From Candidatus Gastranaerophilales bacterium (GTDB lineage Bacteria; Cyanobacteriota; Vampirovibrionia; Gastranaerophilales; JAQUYY01): 7,525 bases of DNA. Within the stretch, counting starts at the first letter, position 1. The number at the start of each line of letters is the position of its first letter. The position numbers were made by a program, and so were the translations under genes. The DNA is taken from positions 1 to 7,525 of the forward strand of contig JAQUYY010000087.1 in assembly GCA_028691575.1 (NCBI GenBank). Direction: 5' to 3'. The notes below the pieces were generated by a model. It was not told where the DNA came from, made no database searches, and saw nothing but the letters and a program-made list of their open reading frames with translations. Positions 1-5,209 of the stretch are shown one piece after another.

Positions 1-11
1 GTCCTGATTTA

Positions 12-105
12 CTATTAACCGACACAATAAAATCAATCATCAAAACATTGCAATAAAAAAGATCGGATATATCCGATCTACAGCTGAAAAACAGACGGTT
101 AATAG
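12..105. repeat. 10-bp inverted repeat enclosing the palindrome
   Basis: CTATTAACCG at 12-21 is the exact reverse complement of CGGTTAATAG at 96-105. The arms lie around the 60-79 palindrome, giving a nested, roughly cruciform layout. Outside the arms, TGATTT (5-10) and AAATCA (115-120) are also complementary but offset by several bases. It may be a degraded small mobile element or a structured RNA; there is too little to decide. Confidence 0.45.
55..79 (-). terminator. Leftward intrinsic terminator-like hairpin
   Basis: AGATCGGATATATCCGATCT (60-79) is its own reverse complement and would fold into an 8-bp GC-containing stem with a TATA loop. On the minus strand it is followed at once by a run of Ts (complement of the A-run 55-60), the classic shape of a rho-independent terminator reading leftward. 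On the plus strand there is no T-tract after it. No minus-strand gene is visible to its right before 345, so its client transcript is unclear; it could end a small RNA, or serve loosely for a plus-strand gene ending at the left edge. Confidence 0.5.
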
Positions 106-265
106 AGAATGAACAAATCATATTTAAATTTAAACAGATAAATATAGTTTTGTATTCCCCTGTTGATTGATAGAGTATATTAATATTTTGAAAAATTCTG
201 ATTTTTTGGAAAAATCCAATTTTCCTGCAGTTTCATAGCTTAATTTTTCTCATATATTTAGATTA

Positions 266-294
266 TTTCCAACATGCAATTTATAAGCTAAAAT
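266..294 (+). promoter_or_regulatory. Candidate promoter for the 346 gene
   Basis: TTTCCA (266-271) and TAAAAT (289-294) are separated by 17 bp and match the sigma-70 hexamers at 4/6 and 5/6 positions. They would start a transcript near 301, about 45 nt before the ATG at 346. In DNA this AT-rich such matches arise often by chance, so this is only a candidate. Confidence 0.25.
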
Positions 295-345
295 CAATTT
301 AAATTGGGAGATGAAAAGGTTTGGATTTCTTAAAGGCAATTATAA

Positions 346-1356
346 ATGTCAAAAACAGGAAAAAAGGCTTATAATAAATTTTCACAAATAGCAAATGTTG
401 CAGGATTCTCAAAAGCCGATCTTTTTTCTATTGATGAAATTCTAAAAAGATGCCAATACGGAAAAAATGCACTGTTAAAAAACTATAAACAGTGTATCGT
501 TAAAGAATTTGACGATTATTTTGAATTAGTTAATTTTAATACTTTTAATCAAGGAAAATATATAACCGGAGTATGCTCGGAATTAAGCTCAAAAATCGGA
601 TTATTATTAAACAGTAAATTTAAAGAAAAATATATTTTTATATTAGCAGGTGGCAGTTGCAAAAATTACAATGCTTATCATATTTTCATACTTGCTATAA
701 AAAATACAAAAGCTAATAAACTCAAAGTATTAAAATTACTTGATAACGATAAAAAATTTTATAAGAAATATTTGCCAAAACTTCTTGAATACAAAAAATA
801 CCCTCTTTTAGCTGAAAATGACACAAATTTTTTGAACTTTAAAGACGAAACTCTAAACGTAATGTTTTCTCAATCAGATTTTGAGAATTTTTTAATTATT
901 GATCCTTCTTATAATGTATTAAAACTGTTTTCACCCGATAGCCCTGAAGAAACTTATAAAATAAGTGCGATTTTTGATATTAAAGCAGCTGATTTGATTT
1001 TTTCAAATACCGAAAAACTTTATCTTAATACTAATACTCAAGAATCAGGTTCTATCATTCTAGGGTATGTGAAAAAACTTGCACCGGAAATTGCTTTATC
1101 TTTAACAGAAACAGCAATATTTACGTTAAAGTTTATTAAAAAGACAATAGAATCACCGGCAAAAGTAGTTAGCGGAATTTGTACAATAGACGGAACAATT
1201 TTAGATTGTTCGCTGGAAGAATTGAATAAACACTTAAGCCCTAAAAACTCGTTTTTAAGATTTTTGAATCATTTGCAAAATACCTTAAACAAAGAGTTTG
1301 CAAGCAAAATAACTTCCGACAGAGAAGCGGACATTCCAAGAATCGTGCAAATTTAG
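346..1356 (+). CDS. Unknown 336-aa protein with possible Cys-His-Asp triad
   Basis: I do not recognise this family. The ATG at 346 follows AAAGG (332-336) at a 9-nt spacing and the frame ends at a TAG. There is no signal peptide or clear membrane segment, so it is probably cytoplasmic. Three regions look like the catalytic elements of papain-fold or transglutaminase-like enzymes: GVCSELSSKIG with Cys77 at the start of a hydrophobic helix, YHIFILAI with His112 leading a beta-strand, and FLIIDPSYNV with Asp186 closing a strand. The Cys-His distance (35) is usual; the His-Asp distance (74) would need an insertion, and residues 121-175, lysine-rich and polar, could be one. The C-terminal 150 residues are featureless to me, with a hydrophobic helix-like part near 240-265. 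It stands alone: convergent debris follows, and no operon partner is visible. Enzyme activity is inference only. Confidence 0.8.
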   Translation: MSKTGKKAYNKFSQIANVAGFSKADLFSIDEILKRCQYGKNALLKNYKQCIVKEFDDYFELVNFNTFNQGKYITGVCSELSSKIGLLLNSKFKEKYIFILAGGSCKNYNAYHIFILAIKNTKANKLKVLKLLDNDKKFYKKYLPKLLEYKKYPLLAENDTNFLNFKDETLNVMFSQSDFENFLIIDPSYNVLKLFSPDSPEETYKISAIFDIKAADLIFSNTEKLYLNTNTQESGSIILGYVKKLAPEIALSLTETAIFTLKFIKKTIESPAKVVSGICTIDGTILDCSLEELNKHLSPKNSFLRFLNHLQNTLNKEFASKITSDREADIPRIVQI

Positions 1357-1367
1357 CTTTTTACTTA

Positions 1368-1392
1368 CGTGTGGATTTAGATTATACTATGC
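1368..1392. mobile_element. Possible terminal end of the decayed IS
   Basis: The bases just beyond the transposase stop, beginning TGTGGATTTAGATTATAC at about 1369, look like an IS3-family terminus: they start with TG, lie about 10-30 bp past the stop codon, and precede ordinary flanking DNA. No matching inverted end was found to the right before the DUF212 gene, so the other end appears lost. This is a positional guess. Confidence 0.25.
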
Positions 1393-1399
1393 CCATTTG

Positions 1400-1597
1400 T
1401 CAAGACATATTTTTTAGAGGTAACTCGTCGGTATTTTTATTAGCAAGTTTGGGAAGATTTGAAAGATATATTTCATCTGGAGTTTTGTAATTTAAAGAGG
1501 AATGAAATCTTTTAGAATTATAAAATTAAACATATTTTTTCGTTTTTAGCTTTGCATCAAACATATTGAAATAATTATGCAAACCTGATATTTTTAG
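1400..1597 (-). pseudogene. IS3-type transposase C-terminal remnant
   Basis: Read on the minus strand, 1510-1466 encodes RFHSSLNYKTPDEIY, the well-known C-terminal signature of IS3/IS150-type integrase-core transposases (typically YNxxRPHSSLxYxTPxEF). It is preceded in frame by FYNSK and, further up, by NYFNMFDAKLKTKKYV, which fits the usual helix just before that motif. An in-frame TAA at 1528-1526 interrupts it, and the frame upstream of 1597 has further stops, so nothing of the DDE catalytic core survives. The remnant closes with its own stop, TGA at 1402-1400. The gene was an element-borne transposase and is now dead. The family call rests on this short motif alone, but the motif is distinctive. 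Confidence 0.75.
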
Positions 1598-1780
1598 TTA
1601 GTTCTATCAAGATGTCGAATTCCATAAATTACTCCCATCATTGTGTTTATGAGCCTTTGGGAGAAAAGAAAAGAGCCCTTCTTCAGGAAGTTTTATACTA
1701 TCAAATACTGATTGATAAATTTCTTCAATCTTTTCTTCTCTAATATATTTCTTTATAATCTGAATTATTAAATTTCTTTT

Positions 1781-2233
1781 TTAAAGAAGAGCGTGGAATC
1801 CTAAAGATATTGATGCGCCTAATAATCCGCCCATCAAAACTTCTAATGGAGTATGTCCTAAAAGTTCCATTAATTTTTCAGAAGCGTGAGTTGGACGTCT
1901 TTTATAGGCATAAATCTCATCAACTACTTTGTTTAAAACCGTTGCCATTTTTCCTGCGGATCTTCTTAATCCTGCTGCATCATACATTACAATCATTGCA
2001 AAACCTAGTGCCAGAGCAAAATCTACCGAATCAAAACCACTTATAAGTCCAATACTGGTCATTAATGCTACAACAAAACCGCTATGGCTACTAGGCATAC
2101 CGCCGGTTGTTGTTATTATTTTAAAATTTATTTTTCGGTGTATCGAAAAATAAAATATAATTTTTAATAATTGAGCCAAAAGTGCCGATGAAAATGAGGC
2201 TGAAATCACTTCTAAACCTGTATTTAAAATCAT
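1781..2233 (-). CDS. Divergent PAP2 (DUF212) membrane protein
   Basis: A 150-aa protein of the DUF212 / acid phosphatase-vanadium haloperoxidase-related family (B. subtilis YuiD is a member as I recall). It shows the family blocks in order: GGMPSSHSG at 44-52 with His50, YDAAGLRRSAGK at 84-95, and ELLGHTPLEVLMGGLLG at 123-139 with His127. Hydrophobic helices lie at about 8-30, 52-66, 72-86 and 130-148, so it is an inner-membrane protein of normal length. Its ATG overlaps the stop of the upstream prenyl synthase by 4 bp (ATGA) and is preceded by AAAGG at a 7-nt spacing, so the two are translationally coupled. The biochemical activity of the family is not established; action on a prenyl or lipid phosphate is inferred from fold and partnership. 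Confidence 0.9.
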   Translation of the reverse strand: MILNTGLEVISASFSSALLAQLLKIIFYFSIHRKINFKIITTTGGMPSSHSGFVVALMTSIGLISGFDSVDFALALGFAMIVMYDAAGLRRSAGKMATVLNKVVDEIYAYKRRPTHASEKLMELLGHTPLEVLMGGLLGASISLGFHALL

Positions 2234-3126
2234 TTTTTATCCTTTTCTGATTTTATCATTATATTCTCAGTTAATTGTATTAGTACCGGTGTTGCGATAT
2301 TGTTATTTATTAAAACATTTTTTGCTTGTTTACACAAGTTTTTAACTTCTGTTATCGAGTTTTCTAATCCATATAATTTAGGGTAAGTCGATTTTTGGCT
2401 TTTTTCATCCTTTCCGGTGGTTTTGCCTAATTCGTCAGCAGAGCTTATTATATCCAGTATATCATCTGCTATTTGAAAAGCATAGCCTATTAATCGTCCA
2501 AATTCATCGAAAACTTTAACAATATTTTCTGGAGCTTCTGCGAAAATAGCCCCTGCCCGGGTAGAAAATCTTATTAAATCTCCTGTTTTATGAGAATGTA
2601 TGTAATTTAAGGTTTCTTTATCAATTTTTTTATTTTCTGATTGAATATCTACAACCTGCCCTCCGATAAGACTTAGGGCTCCTGCTGTTATTAAAAATTC
2701 TTCTAAAATTTTCAATATTATTTCGTTTTTTACTGCAGTTGGGGTTTTTTGAATTATAACCTGAGGAGCAAAAGAAAGGAGTGCATCGCCTGCCAAAGTT
2801 GCAATTGCTTCACCAAAAACCTTGTGATTTGTAAGCTTACCTCGTCTTAAATCGTCGTTATCCATACAAGGCAAGTCATCATGGATTAAACTTTGAGCAT
2901 GAAGCATTTCAATTGCGCAAGCTGTCGGGATTGCGTTTTCTATTTTTCCGCCACAAGCTTTTACTGTTTCTAAAACAAGCAGGGGACGAAGTCTTTTTCC
3001 ATCCAAAAGCACAGTATAACGCATTGATTCCCAAATGATATCAGGATATCGAATTTCTAAATATTCATCCAAGTGTTTATTTATCAGATGTTTATTTTCT
3101 TCAATACAAGTTTTTAAATCGTTCAT
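2230..3126 (-). CDS. Polyprenyl (GGPP/FPP) synthase
   Basis: A 298-aa trans-prenyl diphosphate synthase of the IspA/CrtE type; it extends allylic diphosphates with IPP to make C15 or C20 prenyl diphosphate for quinone, undecaprenyl or carotenoid-type routes. Visible motifs: GKRLRP at 43-48, the first Asp-rich motif DDLPCMD at 83-89 (the DDx4D form of bacterial FPP and type II GGPP synthases) followed by NDDLRRG, GGQVVD at 155-160, KTGDLIRFS at 180-188, and the second Asp-rich motif DDILD at 221-225. The residue five before the first motif is Gln78, where FPP synthases usually have Tyr or Phe, so a longer product such as GGPP (CrtE) is possible; I therefore give no symbol. It starts 4 bp after rsgA and overlaps the DUF212 gene. 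The weak GGA at 3135-3137 is its likely ribosome binding site. Confidence 0.95.
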   Translation of the reverse strand: MNDLKTCIEENKHLINKHLDEYLEIRYPDIIWESMRYTVLLDGKRLRPLLVLETVKACGGKIENAIPTACAIEMLHAQSLIHDDLPCMDNDDLRRGKLTNHKVFGEAIATLAGDALLSFAPQVIIQKTPTAVKNEIILKILEEFLITAGALSLIGGQVVDIQSENKKIDKETLNYIHSHKTGDLIRFSTRAGAIFAEAPENIVKVFDEFGRLIGYAFQIADDILDIISSADELGKTTGKDEKSQKSTYPKLYGLENSITEVKNLCKQAKNVLINNNIATPVLIQLTENIMIKSEKDKK

Positions 3127-3130
3127 TTTC

Positions 3131-4180
3131 TCATTCCAAATTTATATCGTTATTATAATATGCATCATCTAAATTTGAAATATTTAAATCTTGTTTTTGT
3201 TTTTTTCTTGATTTTTCACGAGCTTTTATGCCAAGTTTTACAATTTTAATTTCTTGTTCACCTTTTTGGATTTTTTTAGTTCGTTGCTCTTTTTTATATC
3301 CTTGATTTTGAATTTTATCTTTATATAAAAAAGCCTCTTGAACAAATGCTTTATAGCTTTCATACCTTGTTTGGGATATTTTATCAAGATTTAAAAGGAC
3401 ATTGCAGCCCTCTTCTTCTAAATGTAAACAATCATAATAATGACATTTATCAGCAAATTTTTGAATATCATCAAATAAAAATTTTATTTCATTGGGAAGA
3501 ACATTATTAAATTTTAAGTTGCTAAAACCCGGAGTATCAGCAATTTCGCCAAAACCAATATCTAAAATCTCAACGTGTCTTGTTGTATGCGTTCCTCTTA
3601 AGCTTTTTGAACCGACAGCACAGATTCTTAGATTGAATTCAGGATTAAGTTTGTTTAAAAGACTGGATTTGCCTACTCCGGATAATCCGCAAAAAACAGA
3701 GCGTTTATTTTTCAATATATTTTTTAATTTTTCAAGTCCTTCTCCTGTTAAAGCTGATGTAAGAAGGATTTTATAGCCAAGAGGCTTGTATATTGAAAAA
3801 ATTTTTTCATTAATATTATTATCATCACCTAAATCTTCTTTGTTTATACAAAGAACAGCATTAATATTATTTATTTTTACATAAGACAAGTACCTATCAA
3901 GCTGTATAAAGTCAAAAGAGGGCTCTTTTAGTGCCATTACGACTATAATTGTATCAATATTTGCTACAGAAGGACGATTTAGATGATTTTTCCGCTCTAA
4001 AATTTTACTGATAACAGCTTGATTTGATTCTTGGGAAAATTCGTCAATTATAACATTATCACCAACAAAAACAGTATTTAGGCTTTTTTTGATGATTTCT
4101 CTTAATTTACACTCAATAATGCCCAATTCAGTTTTAACATAATAAAAATCGGAATGTATTTTAATAATATATCCTTGCAA
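3131..4180 (-). CDS. rsgA: Ribosome small-subunit GTPase RsgA
   Basis: A 349-aa circularly permuted GTPase that tests late maturation of the 30S ribosomal subunit. In order: an N-terminal OB-fold (about 1-65), then the G domain with NKED (G4) at 113-116, TSALTGEG (G5) at 141-148, GLSGVGKSS (P-loop, G1) at 165-173, GTHTTRH (G2) at 196-202 and DTPG (G3) at 215-218, then the zinc site Cys246, Cys251, His253, Cys259. G4 before G1 is the permutation that defines the family. The C-terminal tail from about 290 is strongly basic and then acidic, longer than in most homologues. Start is TTG: no in-frame ATG occurs before residue 82, and AAGGA sits 7 nt upstream. It is the first gene of a three-gene operon. 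Confidence 0.97.
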   Translation of the reverse strand: MQGYIIKIHSDFYYVKTELGIIECKLREIIKKSLNTVFVGDNVIIDEFSQESNQAVISKILERKNHLNRPSVANIDTIIVVMALKEPSFDFIQLDRYLSYVKINNINAVLCINKEDLGDDNNINEKIFSIYKPLGYKILLTSALTGEGLEKLKNILKNKRSVFCGLSGVGKSSLLNKLNPEFNLRICAVGSKSLRGTHTTRHVEILDIGFGEIADTPGFSNLKFNNVLPNEIKFLFDDIQKFADKCHYYDCLHLEEEGCNVLLNLDKISQTRYESYKAFVQEAFLYKDKIQNQGYKKEQRTKKIQKGEQEIKIVKLGIKAREKSRKKQKQDLNISNLDDAYYNNDINLE

Positions 4181-4192
4181 AATAATTTCCTT
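4181..4192 (-). promoter_or_regulatory. Ribosome binding site that sets the TTG start of rsgA
   Basis: On the minus strand AAGGA precedes TTG CAA GGA at a 7-nt spacing. The downstream codons begin the conserved OB-fold and no ATG or GTG in frame would keep it, so the TTG at 4180 is the start. Confidence 0.7.
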
Positions 4193-4212
4193 AAAGACCT
4201 TTTATCATGTAT

Positions 4213-4241
4213 ATAATAACCAATTTAAGGAAAAATCGCAA
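4213..4241 (-). promoter_or_regulatory. Promoter of the rsgA operon
   Basis: On the minus strand TTGCGA (4241-4236) and TATTAT (4218-4213) are exactly 17 bp apart, placing the start of transcription near 4206 and leaving a leader of about 26 nt that contains the AAGGA site. The first 11 bases, TTGCGATTTTT, recur at the promoter in front of the GGDEF/HD-GYP gene. Confidence 0.55.
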
Positions 4242-4274
4242 ATATTATCTTGTAAATATAATGTTAAAAACTTT

Positions 4275-4302
4275 CTCAAAATTAAAATCTTAGATTCTTG
4301 AG
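4275..4302 (-). terminator. Weak hairpin after the Nudix regulator
   Basis: CTCAA (4275-4279) can pair with TTGAG (4298-4302), and AATCT/AGATT form a small inner palindrome between them. On the minus strand a T-rich stretch follows, with GTTTTTAAC a few bases beyond the stem. The stem is short and AT-rich, so terminator activity is uncertain. Confidence 0.25.
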
Positions 4303-4309
4303 GTTAATT

Positions 4310-4993
4310 CTAAATAAAAATACCTTTTTTGCTCTCAATAACATCTTTATTAAAAGAATAAAGCCTGGCAGGTCTTTTGGATGAAGATTTGGAAAATTCG
4401 TTATGCTCCAACAAGAATCCGAGAGACATAATTTTTTTACGGAAATTTCTTTTATCAATTCTGTTATTAAGTATATTTTCATAAGTTTTTTGCAAATCAG
4501 TTAGAGTGAATTTTTTAGGTAATAACTGGAATGCAACGGGAGTTGCTTCCAATCTGTCTCGTAATTTTCTAACAGCATGCTTAATAATTTGATCGTGGTC
4601 AAACGCAAGGTTTGGCAATTCGTAAACAGAGTGCCAGTCGACATTTTGAACGTTTAAGCCTGTATCAAAAGACAAATGAATATCATCAGCTCGAATAAGC
4701 GCAAAATAACTTACTGTTATAACCCTGGATTTTGGGTGACGCAAAGGATCGCCAAATGTATATTGTTGTTCAAGGTATACGTTTTGTACACGAGTTCGCT
4801 CATATAAAACCCTTTTTGCAGCTTCATCAAGGTTTTCTGTCATTCTTACGAAACCACCGGGGATAGCCCAAGCATCTTTAAAAGGCTCTTGTTCCCTTTG
4901 AACCAAAAGCACTTCCAGCCCTCTGTCTCTAATTGTAAATATTACAACGTCAACAGTTACTTCGTGAGTTTTTGTTTCTGCATACATATACAT
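4310..4993 (-). CDS. NrtR-like Nudix/winged-helix regulator
   Basis: A 227-aa protein (from ATG 4993) with an N-terminal Nudix domain (about 8-150) and a C-terminal winged helix (about 155-216, FQLLPKKFTLTDLQ onward), the layout of NrtR-type transcription regulators that sense ADP-ribose or sugar-linked ligands. The Nudix box keeps Gly47, Glu53, Arg61 and Glu65, but canonical REUxEExGU reads RVLYERTRV: the Glu after Arg61 is Val62, the second Glu of the EE pair is Arg66 and the Gly is Arg68. Metal-dependent hydrolysis is therefore unlikely and ligand binding likely. The frame is open further up to a TTG at 5041, but that would put a TATAAT (5035-5030) inside the gene, and family members begin close to AETKTHEVTVDVVIFT. 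Start at 4993 or 4987; neither has a good ribosome binding site. It is transcribed away from the GGDEF/HD-GYP gene, a likely target besides itself. Confidence 0.88.
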   Translation of the reverse strand: MYMYAETKTHEVTVDVVIFTIRDRGLEVLLVQREQEPFKDAWAIPGGFVRMTENLDEAAKRVLYERTRVQNVYLEQQYTFGDPLRHPKSRVITVSYFALIRADDIHLSFDTGLNVQNVDWHSVYELPNLAFDHDQIIKHAVRKLRDRLEATPVAFQLLPKKFTLTDLQKTYENILNNRIDKRNFRKKIMSLGFLLEHNEFSKSSSKRPARLYSFNKDVIESKKGIFI

Positions 4994-5029
4994 TACGACA
5001 ATACCAAAATCAATATGTTTAACTAATCT

Positions 5030-5035
5030 ATTATA
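5030..5035 (-). promoter_or_regulatory. Candidate -10 box of the Nudix regulator
   Basis: A perfect TATAAT on the minus strand, about 37 nt before the ATG at 4993. No good -35 hexamer lies 16-18 bp upstream, so the promoter would be weak or activator-dependent. Its position argues against the TTG start at 5041. Confidence 0.35.
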
Positions 5036-5058
5036 TCTCAAAAACTTTTTAAAAATAT

Positions 5059-5137
5059 ACTTTATTAAAATTTTGTTGCGATTTTTTTAAATATGAAGTA
5101 ATATAATATTAAAAAAATTAAACTTTATTACAATTTT
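5059..5137. repeat. Paired 16-bp direct repeats bracketing a promoter
   Basis: ACTTTATTAAAATTTT (5059-5074) and ACTTTATTACAATTTT (5122-5137) match at 15 of 16 positions. Their starts are 63 bp apart, close to six helical turns. They enclose the TTGCGA/TAATAT promoter of the GGDEF/HD-GYP gene, and lie in the divergent region of a DNA-binding regulator, so they are a candidate operator pair. The high AT content raises the chance of coincidence. Confidence 0.4.
5076..5107 (+). promoter_or_regulatory. Promoter of the GGDEF/HD-GYP gene
   Basis: TTGCGA (5076-5081) is followed after 17 bp by TAATAT (5099-5104), overlapping a TATAAT at 5102-5107 that is 20 bp away. Transcription would begin near 5112, giving a leader of about 95 nt. 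The 16-bp repeats sit immediately before the -35 and just after the start site. Confidence 0.45.
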
Positions 5138-5184
5138 TATAAGAAAATGTCAACTTTTTTCAATTACATGTTTTAAATACTTAT

Positions 5185-5209
5185 TGAGGTAAGAAGGTTA
5201 GTTAAATTG
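5185..5209 (+). promoter_or_regulatory. Ribosome binding site that sets the TTG start at 5207
   Basis: GAGG (5185-5188) and AAGAAGG (5191-5197) precede TTG at 5207; the second is 9 nt away. No in-frame ATG follows until far inside the GGDEF domain, so TTG is the start of choice. Confidence 0.55.

Larger units (their letters stand above)
1..345. other. Non-coding left flank with palindromes
   Basis: No confident gene lies here. The stretch is very AT-rich and holds a perfect 20-bp palindrome at 60-79, flanking 10-bp inverted arms at 12-21 and 96-105, and overlapping AT-rich hairpins at 190-224 (for example GATTTTT at 200-206 pairing with AAAAATC at 210-216). The right part, from about 266, probably contains the promoter and leader of the gene at 346. 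Short open frames touch the left edge on both strands but neither is long enough to call. Confidence 0.6.
1357..1780. other. Gene-poor stretch with transposase debris
   Basis: This stretch holds no intact gene. On the minus strand, 1400-1597 reads as the decayed C-terminus of an IS3-type transposase (separate entry), with a possible element end at about 1368-1392. On the same strand 1607-1780 is open for 57 codons straight after, and in frame with, the stop of the DUF212 gene, but has no ATG, GTG or TTG start. On the plus strand a 43-codon frame starts at ATG 1612 and ends at 1743 without a convincing ribosome binding site. I see no clear terminator for either flanking gene, only a TTCTTT/AAAGAA hairpin at 1774-1788. 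Confidence 0.6.

Noticed and set aside
3..56. Plus-strand frame open from the left edge (PDLLLTDTIKSIIKTLQ, then TAA 54-56), and a minus-strand frame from ATG 40 to the edge (MIDFIVSVNSKSG).
   Set aside because: Both are too short to judge and overlap each other. The plus frame fits a gene ending just before the hairpin at 60-79, but the T-tract of that hairpin faces the other way; the minus frame has no ribosome binding site. Neither can be called from this window.
190..224. AT-rich overlapping hairpins upstream of the unknown protein gene, considered as a riboswitch or terminator.
   Set aside because: The stems are A-T pairs with few G-C and have several alternative pairings; such structures are common in sequence this AT-rich and no known riboswitch core was seen.
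1810..2153. Plus-strand open frames of 74-78 codons opposite the DUF212 gene.
   Set aside because: They are antisense to a gene with clear family motifs, lack ribosome binding sites and resemble nothing; they are shadows.
3492..3776. Plus-strand 94-codon frame opposite rsgA.
   Set aside because: It lies wholly antisense to the conserved GTPase core, so its openness reflects the codon pattern of rsgA.
4994..5041. N-terminal extension of the Nudix regulator from TTG 5041.
   Set aside because: No ribosome binding site precedes the TTG, it would contain a TATAAT, and the extension precedes the point where the Nudix domain normally begins. It cannot be fully excluded.
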